Origin: PALSA-894 sp049698215
Lineage (GTDB): Bacteria; Pseudomonadota; Alphaproteobacteria; Rhizobiales; Xanthobacteraceae
Assembly: GCA_049698215.1 (NCBI GenBank)
Contig: JBAVXH010000203.1
Span: 1 to 26,439 of the forward strand
Length of the DNA stretch: 26,439 nucleotides
Direction: 5' to 3'
Shown: piece by piece, positions 16,445-26,439 of the stretch
Numbering within the stretch: the first letter of the stretch is position 1
Layout of the letters: each line of letters opens with the position of its first letter
Made by a program: the position numbers and the translations under genes
The notes under the pieces: model-generated
Told to the model about the DNA's origin: nothing
Seen by the model: the letters and a program-made list of their open reading frames with translations, nothing else
Databases searched by the model: none

Positions 16445-16622
16445 GCCGACCTCCACATCCTCATCCCCGACGGATTTGCCGGCGTCTTCCCGCGCCGCGA
16501 ACCGCAATCCGTCAGATCGCGGATGCCTCGTCCAACTGGAGACATAGAGCGAAGCGCCATCAACGGCCACTCACTTCGCAGTGAGCGGGCCTCGCTCCGT
16601 CCCGAATTCATACGCTGAAACA

Positions 16623-16700
16623 CCTAGTGTCCCGATTCCGAAGTTCGTCTCATCGTCCAGCACCCTCATGTGCGAACTTCGGAATCGAAAGGACACTAGG
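16623..16700. repeat. 78-bp palindrome, first of an adjacent pair
   Basis: The outer arms CCTAGTGTCC / GGACACTAGG and the inner arms CGATTCCGAAGTTCG / CGAACTTCGGAATCG pair perfectly, with three extra bases between them in the right arm only. The loop is about 25 bases. The 16445-16812 interval holds the DUF1223 leader, this element and its partner, with no gene seen. Confidence 0.92.
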
Positions 16701-16714
16701 CAACTTTATTGATT

Positions 16715-16792
16715 CTAGTGTGGCTTAGGTTCAGAAGTCCGCATTACGGACTCGCCGCAAGTCTGGTGCGGACTTCTGAACCGCCACACTAG
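16715..16792. repeat. 78-bp palindrome, second of an adjacent pair
   Basis: The outer arms CTAGTGTGGC / GCCACACTAG and inner arms GGTTCAGAAGTCCGCA / TGCGGACTTCTGAACC pair, with three extra bases (TTA) in the left arm only. It has the same length and layout as the element 14 bp away, in the opposite orientation, with different but related arm sequences. It ends 20 bp from the acnA stop codon. Confidence 0.92.
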
Positions 16793-16812
16793 CGGCAGTG
16801 CAGCAAACAACC

Positions 16813-19524
<2,712 letters not shown>

Positions 19525-19758
19525 GGCCGATTCTTCCATCCCACCGGACGGGCCGGCGGCGCAGAACGCGCCTCCCGATAGCCCATCCGCAAAGCGATGC
19601 GCCGGCCCGCGATGATGTGCGCCGCCCCACGCAACGCACCGGCTTATATGGGCTTTTCGGCTCGCATGCTACTGATTGGAACGCCCCCAAGGCATGCGTT
19701 TCGCACATTATTTCGGCGTGCCCGCCGGGTAGCCGCGCCCTGCCCTAAGGGCCACTGA

Positions 19759-20364
19759 ATGCTGCAGCTTTCGGCCACCGGCTTGGGCTGTATTCGCGGG
19801 TCCCGAGGTGTGTTCGAGGGCGTCAACCTGGAGTTATCCTCGGCCGAAGCCTTGGCGCTCACCGGCCCGAACGGGTCGGGCAAATCCTCGCTGCTCCGGC
19901 TGATCGCCGGGCTGCTGCGGCCGTCCGCAGGCCGGATCGAATTGGCCGGCGGGGCCCCTGAGAGCACCATCGCCGAGCAGGCGCATTATTTGGGTCATCT
20001 GGACGCGCTCAAGCCATCCCTGACGGTCGCCGAAAACCTCGGCTTTTGGGTCCGCTGTCTCGGAGGCGACATCGCCGCCCTCCCCGGCTCCCTGACGGCG
20101 CTGGGGCTTGGCGGGCTTTCCGGCCTTCCCGCCGCTTACCTCTCGGCCGGGCAACGCCGCCGGCTCTCGCTCGCGCGCCTGATCGCCGCGCCCCGCCCGA
20201 TCTGGCTGCTCGACGAGCCGACGTCCGCGCTCGATACGGCGGGGCAGGAACGGCTTGCCGCGCTCATGCGCGACCATCTGGCGGGAGGCGGGCTCATCGT
20301 GGCGGCGACCCACGGGCCGCTGGGAATTGGGGCGAAGGAGCTGAAGCTGGGGGCCGCCAAATGA
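19759..20364 (+). CDS. ccmA: Cytochrome c biogenesis ATP-binding export protein CcmA
   Basis: The 201-residue ATPase has Walker A GPNGSGKSS (36-44), signature LSAGQRRRLSLARL (about 131-144), Walker B WLLDEPTSALD (about 153-163) and the H-loop AATHGP. The short length and the signature variant fit CcmA, called CycV in Bradyrhizobium. With CcmB and CcmC it forms the System I complex that releases haem-loaded CcmE for cytochrome c maturation. It is the first gene of a five-gene operon and ends in an ATGA overlap with ccmB. AAGGG lies about eight bases before the ATG. Confidence 0.96.
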   Translation: MLQLSATGLGCIRGSRGVFEGVNLELSSAEALALTGPNGSGKSSLLRLIAGLLRPSAGRIELAGGAPESTIAEQAHYLGHLDALKPSLTVAENLGFWVRCLGGDIAALPGSLTALGLGGLSGLPAAYLSAGQRRRLSLARLIAAPRPIWLLDEPTSALDTAGQERLAALMRDHLAGGGLIVAATHGPLGIGAKELKLGAAK

Positions 20365-21029
20365 CCCCCCTCTCCGCCCTCCTGTTCCGCGACATGCGGC
20401 TGGCCGTGCGGATCGGCGGCGGCGCGCTGATGGGCGTGCTGTTCTTCCTTATCGTGGTGACGCTGATTCCGTTCGCGGTTGGGCCCGATCTCGCGCAGCT
20501 CCGCCGCATCGGTCCCGCGATGCTCTGGCTTGGCGCGCTGCTCGCGTCGTTGCTCACCCTCGACCGCCTGCTCGCCGCGGATCATGAGGATGGCTCGCTC
20601 GATCTCCTGCTGATGGGCACGACGCCGCTGGAGCTCGCGGTGCTCGCCAAGGCCGCCGCGCACTGGATCACCTCGTGCTTGCCGCTGGTGATCGCGACGC
20701 CGCTGCTCGGGCTATTCCTCAACCTCGAACCGCTCGCGATCGGCGCTGTCGCGCTGACGCTGTTGGTGGGCACACCGGCACTGACCTGCATCGGCCTGAT
20801 CGGCGCGGCGCTCTCGGTCGCGCTGCGGCGCGGCGGGCTGCTGCTGCCGATTCTGGTGCTGCCGCTGACCGTGCCGGTGCTGATCTTCGGCGTCGCCGCC
20901 TCGAACGCCGCCGTCGCCGGCCCGATGAGCTTCGGCGCGCCGTTCGTGATCCTGTGCGCGCTGACACTCGGGAGCCTCGTGCTCGGGCCGTTCGCGGCGG
21001 CCGCCGCGCTCCGCCACGGCCTTGAGTAG
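20361..21029 (+). CDS. ccmB: Haem exporter membrane protein CcmB
   Basis: The 222-residue integral membrane protein has six hydrophobic helices; the N-terminus SALLFRDMRLAVRIGG and the following LLTLDRLLAADHEDGSLDLL (about 58-77) are hallmarks of CcmB. It is the permease partner of CcmA. The start at 20361 overlaps the ccmA stop by four bases (ATGA); the same frame is open much further upstream, but only inside ccmA in another frame. It ends five bases before the ccmC start. Confidence 0.96.
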   Translation: MTPLSALLFRDMRLAVRIGGGALMGVLFFLIVVTLIPFAVGPDLAQLRRIGPAMLWLGALLASLLTLDRLLAADHEDGSLDLLLMGTTPLELAVLAKAAAHWITSCLPLVIATPLLGLFLNLEPLAIGAVALTLLVGTPALTCIGLIGAALSVALRRGGLLLPILVLPLTVPVLIFGVAASNAAVAGPMSFGAPFVILCALTLGSLVLGPFAAAAALRHGLE

Positions 21030-21034
21030 GACAA

Positions 21035-21790
21035 ATGGGCCTACTAATGAGACCCGTCATGGCCCTGATCGACCTCGCCAATCCGACGCGCTTCCTTGCG
21101 CTCAGTGCTCGCATCCTGCCTTGGCTTGGGATTGCGACAGCCATCGCGTTTGCGATCGGGCTCTACCTCGTGTGGTTCGTCGCACCCGACGACTATCAGC
21201 AGGGCGCGACGGTCAAGATCATGTTCATCCATGTGCCCAACGCCTGGCTCGCGATGGGCGTGTGGGCCGTGATGAGCATCGCGTCGATCGGCACGCTGGT
21301 GTGGCGTCATCCGCTCGCCGACGTGGCGGCGAAAGCCGCAGCGCCGCTCGGCGCCGCTTTCACGTTCCTCGCCCTGCTCACCGGGTCGCTGTGGGGCCGT
21401 CCGATGTGGGGCACCTACTGGGTCTGGGACGCGCGGCTCACCTCGGTGCTGGTGCTGTTCCTGATGTATCTCGGTGTGATGGCGCTGTGGCGCACCGTCG
21501 ACGACCCCTCGCGCGCGGGCCGCGCCGCCGCGATCCTGACGCTGGTCGGCGCCGTCAACCTGCCGATCATCAAATTCTCGGTCGACTGGTGGAACACGCT
21601 GCATCAGCCGGCCTCGGTTTTCCGCGCCGGCGGTCCGACCATCGATCCCTCGATCCTCACCCCGCTGCTGGTGATGGCGCTGGCATTTCTTCTGCTGTTC
21701 CTCACGCTGCATCTCGCCGCGATGCGCAACGAGATCCTGCGGCGGCGCGTGCGCACGATGTGGCTGATGCAGGCGCACGCGGCATCATGA
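21035..21790 (+). CDS. ccmC: Haem transporter CcmC
   Basis: The 251-residue membrane protein has six helices and the tryptophan-rich haem-handling motif WGTYWVWDARLTS (about 125-137) in a periplasmic loop. The flanking conserved histidines are visible in FIHVPNAW (about 64) and WWNTLHQP (about 189). CcmC loads haem onto CcmE. The start at ATG 21035 has TAGGA five bases upstream; in-frame ATGs at 21047 and 21059 are alternatives and the last gives the usual family N-terminus (MALIDLANP). It overlaps ccmD by four bases (ATGA). Confidence 0.96.
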   Translation: MGLLMRPVMALIDLANPTRFLALSARILPWLGIATAIAFAIGLYLVWFVAPDDYQQGATVKIMFIHVPNAWLAMGVWAVMSIASIGTLVWRHPLADVAAKAAAPLGAAFTFLALLTGSLWGRPMWGTYWVWDARLTSVLVLFLMYLGVMALWRTVDDPSRAGRAAAILTLVGAVNLPIIKFSVDWWNTLHQPASVFRAGGPTIDPSILTPLLVMALAFLLLFLTLHLAAMRNEILRRRVRTMWLMQAHAAS

Positions 21791-21957
21791 CTCTGGGTCC
21801 GCATGCCGCGTTCATCATCGCCGCCTATGCGACGGCGCTCGCCGTCGTGATCGGCCTGATCTCTTGGGTGATCGCCGACCACGCGGCGCAGCGGCGGCTG
21901 CTTGCCGATCTCGAAGCGCGCGGCGTGACGCGCCGCTCGGACCAGGAGGCCGTATGA
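21787..21957 (+). CDS. ccmD: Haem exporter protein CcmD
   Basis: The 56-residue protein has one membrane helix (about 8-30, HAAFIIAAYATALAVVIGLI) and a basic cytoplasmic tail with RRLLADLEARG, the typical CcmD pattern. CcmD is needed for release of haem-loaded CcmE from CcmABC. It overlaps ccmC and ccmG by four bases each. It corresponds to CycX of Bradyrhizobium. Confidence 0.93.
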   Translation: MTLGPHAAFIIAAYATALAVVIGLISWVIADHAAQRRLLADLEARGVTRRSDQEAV

Positions 21958-22541
21958 GCGCGGCCGTATCCGAGCAAAAGCCGAGGCGCCGGCTGTTCGT
22001 GCTGCTGCCGCTGCTGCTGTTTCTGCTGCTGGCCGCGCTGTTCTTCTTTCGCCTCGGCTCAGGCGATCCTTCGCGCATTCCCTCGGCGCTGATCGGCCGC
22101 CCCGCGCCCGAAACAAGCATGGCGCCGGTACCCGGCCTGCTGACGCGCGACGGCAAGCAACTGCCCGGCATCGATGCGGCGGATTTCAAGGGCGCCGTGA
22201 CGCTGGTCAACGTGTGGGCGTCGTGGTGCGTCCCCTGTCACGACGAGGCCCCGTTCTTGAACGCGCTGAGCGAGGACACGCGCATCCGGCTCGTCGGCAT
22301 CAACTACAAGGACCAGCCCGACAACGCGCGCCGCTTCCTCGGCCGCCACGGCAACCCGTTCGCTGCCGCGGGCGCGGACGGCAACGGCCGCGCCTCGATG
22401 GACTGGGGCGTCTACGGCGTGCCGGAAACCTTCCTCATCGGCCGTGACGGCAAGATCGCCTACAAGCTGGTCGGGCCGATCACGGAGGCGAATCTGGAGC
22501 GCGTGCTCAAGCCCGAGATCGAGAAGGCGCTGGCGAAATAG
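21954..22541 (+). CDS. ccmG: Thiol:disulfide interchange protein CcmG (DsbE)
   Basis: The 195-residue membrane-anchored thioredoxin-like protein has a basic head, an uncleaved helix (about 14-33), and a periplasmic domain with WCVPC (Cys92 and Cys95) and the cis-proline loop YGVPETFLI. The acidic GINYKDQPDNARRFL segment is typical of CcmG. It reduces the apocytochrome c haem-binding cysteines. AGGAGG lies seven bases before the ATG, inside ccmD, and the ATGA overlap links translation. It corresponds to CycY of Bradyrhizobium and is the last gene of the operon. The rest of the Ccm system (CcmE, F, H, I) is outside the window. Confidence 0.96.
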   Translation: MSAAVSEQKPRRRLFVLLPLLLFLLLAALFFFRLGSGDPSRIPSALIGRPAPETSMAPVPGLLTRDGKQLPGIDAADFKGAVTLVNVWASWCVPCHDEAPFLNALSEDTRIRLVGINYKDQPDNARRFLGRHGNPFAAAGADGNGRASMDWGVYGVPETFLIGRDGKIAYKLVGPITEANLERVLKPEIEKALAK

Positions 22542-22550
22542 CTCTCTCGA

Positions 22551-22688
22551 TTCGTCATGCCCCGCGAAAGCGGGGCACCCAGTAAACGCAAGCCTGTCAA
22601 AGACGCTCGGACGGTGTTTACTGGGTCGTCCGCTGGAGCCTGTCATCGGGCCGGCCGGAGGCCGGACCCGTTGGCGGACGATGACGAA
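22551..22688. repeat. Composite palindromic element between ccmG and the FAD dehydrogenase gene
   Basis: The ends TTCGTCAT and ATGACGAA pair. Inside are GCCCCGCgaaaGCGGGGC, ACCCAGTAAAC pairing with GTTTACTGGGT, CGTCCGC pairing with GCGGACG, and a GGCCGGCC-type hairpin. It fills the space between two convergent genes. Confidence 0.85.
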
Positions 22689-22694
22689 GGAGAG

Positions 22695-24341
22695 TCACGC
22701 CACAGCCTTCGCCGCTTCTCGCCCCGCAATCCGCCCCGAGAAAATGCACCCGCCGAGGAACGTGCCCTCAAGCGCGCGATAGCCGTGCACGCCGCCGCCG
22801 CCGAAGCCCGCGACCTCGCCTGCCGCATAGAGGCCCGGTAGCGGCTCGCCGCCGGGCTGCAGCACGCGCGATGACAGATCGGTTTCGAGTCCGCCCAGCG
22901 TCTTGCGGGTGAGCACGTGCAGCTTCACGGCGATCAGCGGGCCCGCCGCAGGATCGAGAATCCGATGCGGCTTCGCGACCCGGATCAGCTTGTCGCCGAG
23001 ATACTGCCGCGCCGCGCGGATCGCCATCACCTGCGCGTCCTTGCCGAACTTGTTGTCGATCTCGCGATCGCGCGCCACGATCTCGCGTTCGAGCTCAGCC
23101 GCATCGATCAGATTACCGCCGAGCTGGTTCATGCCGGCGACGAGCTCCGGCAGCGTCTTGCGGATCACGAAGTCCGCGCCGCGCTCCATGAAGCGCTTCA
23201 CCGGCTCGGGCGCGCCCTTGCCGATGCGCCCCAGCACCAGCTTGATGCTGCGTTCGGTGAGATCCGGATTCTGCTCCGAGCCGGAGAGCGCAAACTCGCG
23301 CTTGATGATGCGCTCGTTGAGCACAAACCACGAATGGTCGTGCCCTGCGCGCGTGATCTGCGCGAGCGCGCCGAGCGAGTCGAAGCCGGGAAAGAGCGGC
23401 ACCGGCAGCCTTCGGCCGCGCGCATCGAGCCAGAGCGGCGACGGACCGCTTAATATTCGGATGCCGTGGCGGCTCCAGATCGGCGCGTAGTTCTGGATGC
23501 CTTCCGGGTAGTGCCACATGCGGTCGGAGTTGATGAGGCTCGCGCCCGCGGTCTTCGCCACGTCGAGCATCAGGCCGTCGACGTGCTCGGGCACGCCCGA
23601 GATCATGTGGCGCGGCGCTTCGCCCAGGCGCTTTGGCCAATAGCGCCGCACCAGCTCATGGTTGCCGCCGATGCCGCCCGACGTGACGATGACGGCCTGC
23701 GCGCGCAGCGTGAACGAGCCGGCCACGGGGCGCGAGCTTGCGGTGCCGCGCTCCGCGTTGCTCAGCTCCAGCACCTCGCCGTCGACGCCATCGATGACGC
23801 CGGCGGTTCTGCTCAATCCGGTGACGCGATGGCGGAAGCGGAACGTCACGAGTCCACGGCTCTCGGCCTCGCGCACGCGGCGAACGAAGGGCTCGAGCAC
23901 CCCCGGCCCCGTGCCCCAGATGACGTGAAAGCGCGGCACCGAATTGCCGTGCCCAGTCGCGAGATAACCGCCGCGTTCCGCCCAGCCGACGATCGGAAAA
24001 ATCTTCAGACCCTGCTGACGCAGCCAGGCGCGCTTCTCGCCCGCCGCAAAGTCCACGTAAGCCTCGGCCCAGCGCCGCGGCCAGTGATCTTCGGCGCGGT
24101 CGAAGCCCGCCGAGCCAAGCCAGTCCTGTAATGCAAGCTCGCGGCTATCCCGGACGCCCAACCGGCGCTGCTCGGGAGAGTTGACGAAGAACAGCCCGCC
24201 GAACGACCAGAACGCCTGGCCGCCAAGCGAAGCCTCGCCCTCCTGGTCCAGAATGATCACGCGCCGGCCCGCATCGGCGAGCTCGGCTGCGGCAACGAGC
24301 CCGGCAAGGCCCGCGCCAACCACAATGGCGTCTGCGTCCAT
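22695..24341 (-). CDS. FAD-binding dehydrogenase (succinate dehydrogenase/3-ketosteroid dehydrogenase-like flavoprotein)
   Basis: The 548-residue protein opens with the dinucleotide-binding motif VVGAGLAGLVAAAELADAG (7-25) and an acidic residue at the end of the next strand, then GGQAFWSFGGLFF (about 40-52). The C-terminus has GLYAAGEVAGFGGGGVHG and ALEGTFLGGCIFSGRIAG, typical FAD-contact segments of the fumarate reductase/KstD flavoprotein family. Members called 'FAD-binding dehydrogenase' have this length; the substrate is unknown and steroid activity should not be assumed. No partner subunit is adjacent. The ATG 24341 start is directly at the Rossmann motif, as expected. It is last in the - strand group from argJ. 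Confidence 0.9.
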   Translation of the reverse strand: MDADAIVVGAGLAGLVAAAELADAGRRVIILDQEGEASLGGQAFWSFGGLFFVNSPEQRRLGVRDSRELALQDWLGSAGFDRAEDHWPRRWAEAYVDFAAGEKRAWLRQQGLKIFPIVGWAERGGYLATGHGNSVPRFHVIWGTGPGVLEPFVRRVREAESRGLVTFRFRHRVTGLSRTAGVIDGVDGEVLELSNAERGTASSRPVAGSFTLRAQAVIVTSGGIGGNHELVRRYWPKRLGEAPRHMISGVPEHVDGLMLDVAKTAGASLINSDRMWHYPEGIQNYAPIWSRHGIRILSGPSPLWLDARGRRLPVPLFPGFDSLGALAQITRAGHDHSWFVLNERIIKREFALSGSEQNPDLTERSIKLVLGRIGKGAPEPVKRFMERGADFVIRKTLPELVAGMNQLGGNLIDAAELEREIVARDREIDNKFGKDAQVMAIRAARQYLGDKLIRVAKPHRILDPAAGPLIAVKLHVLTRKTLGGLETDLSSRVLQPGGEPLPGLYAAGEVAGFGGGGVHGYRALEGTFLGGCIFSGRIAGREAAKAVA

Positions 24342-24401
24342 TCGTCCCCCTCCGGGGACGAATGTTAGGCGCTCAGGAAGCCGGAATACAGGTCGGGATG
24401 G

Positions 24402-24584
24402 CTAGAGGATGCCGCCGATCTTGTCCCACCAGACGGTCTTGAGGGTCGTGCCCAGATTGAACACGGTCGCCGCAATCGTCGCGCCGACGCCCGCTGCGAT
24501 CAGCGCATACTCGATCGCGGTCGCACCGCTCTGGTCCGCGCGGAAACGCCGAACAAGCTTGCCGAACGAACGCACCACACTCAT
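24402..24584 (-). CDS. Flp family type IVb pilin
   Basis: The 60-residue protein has a basic leader (1-16), the prepilin-type junction DQSG|ATAIEYALIAA, with cleavage after Gly20 expected, and a single hydrophobic helix followed by a short tail ending WWDKIGGIL. The Glu at mature position 5 and Tyr at 6 fit Flp pilins, which are assembled by the Tad secretion system. The start at ATG 24584 has AGGGGCGAG upstream; the longer frame runs antisense to nothing recognisable and overlaps mutT. No other tad or cpa gene is in the window, so this is an isolated pilin copy. Confidence 0.88.
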   Translation of the reverse strand: MSVVRSFGKLVRRFRADQSGATAIEYALIAAGVGATIAATVFNLGTTLKTVWWDKIGGIL

Positions 24585-24613
24585 CAGCTCGCCCCTTATT
24601 GCATCTCGAGGCG

Positions 24614-25012
24614 TCAGAGCAGCGTCATCAGGTGCGCCACCAGCGGCACGTCCGCGGGCGGCATCGGGTACTCGCGCAGCCGGTTCGGCCGCACCCAGGC
24701 GAGTCTCTGCCCCTCTCTCGCGGTCACCGTTCCGTCCCATCGCCGGCACACATACAGCGGCATCACGAGGTGGAACTGTGGATAGGTGTGGCTCGCGAAG
24801 GTCAGCGGTGCGAGGCAAGCCTCCTTGACGACGATACCCAGTTCCTCCTCGAGCTCACGGATCAGCGATTCTTCGGGCCTTTCACCCGCCTCGACCTTGC
24901 CGCCGGGAAACTCCCACAAGCCGGCCATCGGCTTGCCCTCGGGACGCTGTGCGATGAGCACGCGGCCGTCGGCGTCGACCAGGGCGCAGGCAGCAACCAG
25001 TACGATGTTCAC
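24614..25012 (-). CDS. mutT: (Deoxy)nucleoside triphosphate pyrophosphohydrolase, MutT type
   Basis: The 132-residue Nudix hydrolase carries the full Nudix box GGKVEAGERPEESLIRELEEELGI-type pattern between 37 and 60, with the G-x5-E-x7-R-E-x2-E-E-x-G spacing intact. MutT removes 8-oxo-dGTP from the nucleotide pool to prevent A:T to C:G transversions. N-terminal VAACALVDADGRVLIAQRP is typical. In Hyphomicrobiales mutT often follows argJ; here the SIMPL gene lies between them with 131 bp to mutT. ATG 25012 start; Shine-Dalgarno site not clear. Confidence 0.93.
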   Translation of the reverse strand: MNIVLVAACALVDADGRVLIAQRPEGKPMAGLWEFPGGKVEAGERPEESLIRELEEELGIVVKEACLAPLTFASHTYPQFHLVMPLYVCRRWDGTVTAREGQRLAWVRPNRLREYPMPPADVPLVAHLMTLL

Positions 25013-25143
25013 TGTCCGCGCCTCACGACCCTAGGGCGTGCCGAGTTAAGGACCGCTCAACATGAGCCGACAACTCGCGAGCAATTAGCATAAAAATTTA
25101 CGGAACGTGGCCTGTCGAGACCGGCCTGCAGCACGCCGCTGCG

Positions 25144-25860
25144 TCACTCGATCGCCCAGACGATCTCAACTTCCGCGTTGATCTGCAGTGATCCGGCTTC
25201 CACCGGTACCGCGGCGGGGGCCGCGCTACGACGGGCCGTCATAACGAAGGGGCCGTCCCCGCCGGATTGAGACCGCGGCGGACTGAGAATCTCCTGGATC
25301 TTGCCGAGCTTCACCTTGGCGGCGTCAGCGAGGCGCTGTGCCTGCCGCACCGCGTCCTCGACCGCCCGGGTGCGTGCATCATCCAATGCGCTCTCGTAGT
25401 TGGAGAGGCCGAACTGCACGCCGTTGATGTTGTTCGCGCCCTGTTCGAGCGCCTGCCGCATGAACGCTCCGAGCCGCGGCAGTTCAGACAACTTGACGCG
25501 TACGACGTTCGAGGCCGTGTAGCCGTCCGGCTCCTGGCGCGTCGTACCGTTCGGATCGCGCACCGTCTTGAACAGCGGCGACAGGTTGACGGCGTCAGTC
25601 TGGATGTCGCGCTCCTGAATGCCGGACGCCTTCGCGAAATCCACAATCTTGCGCGCCGCCGCCGAATTCTGGTCGAGCGCCGCCGTTGGCGAGGCGCCTC
25701 TGTTCGACACGCCGACCCGCACCGTCACGTAGTCGGGAACGGCCTCGACGACGGCGCGGCCGATCACGCGGATCCGCCCCTCGCCCTGCGCGAGGGCAAA
25801 CGGCATCGATGCCGCCAGGAAGGAGATCAGCGCAGCCGCGAACAGCGCCGCGCGGCTCAC
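25144..25860 (-). CDS. SIMPL domain (DUF541) periplasmic protein
   Basis: The 238-residue protein has a signal peptide (VSRAALFAAALISFLAASMPFALAQ, read with GTG as the start, cut near residue 25). The DUF541/SIMPL domain follows: strand IRVIGRAVVEAVPDYVTVRVGVS, helical region with QNSAAARKIVDFAKASGI, IQTDAVNLSPLF, and the second half with DDARTRAVEDAVRQAQRLADAAKVKLG. Family members are periplasmic or outer-membrane proteins of poorly known function (for example E. coli YggE). The GTG at 25860 overlaps the argJ stop by four bases, which supports that start over a longer frame at 25908 inside argJ. Confidence 0.88.
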   Translation of the reverse strand: MSRAALFAAALISFLAASMPFALAQGEGRIRVIGRAVVEAVPDYVTVRVGVSNRGASPTAALDQNSAAARKIVDFAKASGIQERDIQTDAVNLSPLFKTVRDPNGTTRQEPDGYTASNVVRVKLSELPRLGAFMRQALEQGANNINGVQFGLSNYESALDDARTRAVEDAVRQAQRLADAAKVKLGKIQEILSPPRSQSGGDGPFVMTARRSAAPAAVPVEAGSLQINAEVEIVWAIE

Positions 25861-26439
25861 GAACGGTAGTCGCCGTTGATCGCCACGTATTCCTTGGTGA
25901 GGTCGCATGTGAGAACCCTGTCGCGGGCCTTGCCGAGCCCGAGCGAGACCTTCAGGGTGATTTCCGGCGATTTCATGTAGGCCGAGACTTGGGCCTCGTC
26001 GTATCCCGGATCGCGCGCGCCCTTGTGGGCCACGCGCGTGTCGCCGAACCAGATCGACAACTTGTCGCGGTCGGCGGGCTCGCCCGCCTTCCCCACCGCC
26101 ATCACGACGCGCCCCCAGTTCGCGTCCTCGCCGGCGATCGCGGTCTTGACCAAAGGCGAGTTCGCAATCGACAGCGCGACGCGGCGGGCCGATTTTTTCG
26201 ACACCGCGCCCTCGACGATCACCTCGACCAGCTTGCGCGCGCCTTCGCCGTCGCGGGCCACCTGTTCGGCGAGGTTGGCCAGCACGTCGTGGAAGGCCTT
26301 GGCGAAAGCCTTCAGCCGTGGATCGCTGGCGCGGCTGATCTTCGGTGCGCCGTCGGCGGCGGCTGCGCCGGTGGCGAAAGCCAGGAGCGTATCCGATGTC
26401 GACGTGTCGCTGTCGATCGTGATGGCGTTGAAGGTGTCC
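25857..26439 (-). CDS. argJ: Bifunctional glutamate N-acetyltransferase/N-acetylglutamate synthase ArgJ, C-terminal part
   Basis: The frame is open to the right edge and gives 194 residues of the C-terminal (beta) half. It includes the ArgJ motif FNAITIDSDTSTSDTLL just inside the edge, SIANSPLVKTAIAGEDANWGRVVMAVGKAG, and the C-terminus ending with YVAINGDYRS, the usual ArgJ end. ArgJ transfers acetyl from N-acetylornithine to glutamate in the cyclic arginine pathway; the self-cleavage Thr lies upstream, outside the window. The stop overlaps the start of the SIMPL gene by four bases. Confidence 0.96.
   Translation of the reverse strand, partial: DTFNAITIDSDTSTSDTLLAFATGAAAADGAPKISRASDPRLKAFAKAFHDVLANLAEQVARDGEGARKLVEVIVEGAVSKKSARRVALSIANSPLVKTAIAGEDANWGRVVMAVGKAGEPADRDKLSIWFGDTRVAHKGARDPGYDEAQVSAYMKSPEITLKVSLGLGKARDRVLTCDLTKEYVAINGDYRS

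Overview
The window looks like chromosomal DNA of a high-GC alphaproteobacterium of the order Hyphomicrobiales (Rhizobiales), near the Bradyrhizobium/Rhodopseudomonas/Pseudolabrys group. The evidence is the order acnA then divergent ccmA-ccmB-ccmC-ccmD-ccmG, the DUF2794 and DUF1223 genes beside acnA, a partial argJ with mutT nearby, two tandem BI-1 genes, and several families of intergenic palindromic repeats of the kind common in that lineage. No sequence search was possible, so the taxon is inferred.

Layout. Positions 1-2.7 kb hold an alpha/beta hydrolase open at the window edge, a dienelactone-hydrolase-like secreted protein and a short-chain dehydrogenase. From 2.8 to 7.3 kb there is accessory material: a membrane-anchored coiled-coil protein, a tiny Tat-exported basic protein, two consecutive single-helix microproteins, an orphan histidine kinase with a periplasmic binding-protein-like sensor, a 53-residue protein and a YkvA-family protein. 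From 7.5 to 12.2 kb come the 2'-5' RNA ligase-like phosphodiesterase (thpR) and the tesA-like arylesterase, which diverges from the ybbA-ybbP ABC exporter pair. The arylesterase signal peptide contains 20 alanines encoded mostly by a (GCA)19 microsatellite. From 12.4 to 14.1 kb there are two tandem BI-1/YccA genes, each followed by an intrinsic terminator, then a GNAT acetyltransferase.

From 14.9 to 16.8 kb lie DUF2794, a gene-free interval with a folded segment and a + strand intrinsic terminator (candidate small RNA), a DUF1223 thioredoxin-like protein, and two adjacent 78-bp palindromes with related arms. Aconitase occupies 16.8-19.5 kb. The divergent operon ccmABCDG (19.8-22.5 kb) encodes part of System I cytochrome c maturation: CcmA/CcmB form the ABC transporter, CcmC and CcmD handle haem transfer to CcmE, and CcmG reduces the apocytochrome. 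The junctions ccmA/ccmB, ccmC/ccmD and ccmD/ccmG are ATGA overlaps.

The right end, read on the - strand, holds partial argJ, an overlapping SIMPL-domain gene, mutT, an isolated Flp pilin gene and an FAD-dependent dehydrogenase. Most genes are ordinary housekeeping or conserved genes. The features most worth a second look are the candidate RNA at about 15.54-15.69 kb, the twin palindromes, the alanine microsatellite, the dispersed repeat of about 90 bp and the unlisted microproteins. I see no phage, CRISPR, transposase or defence system.
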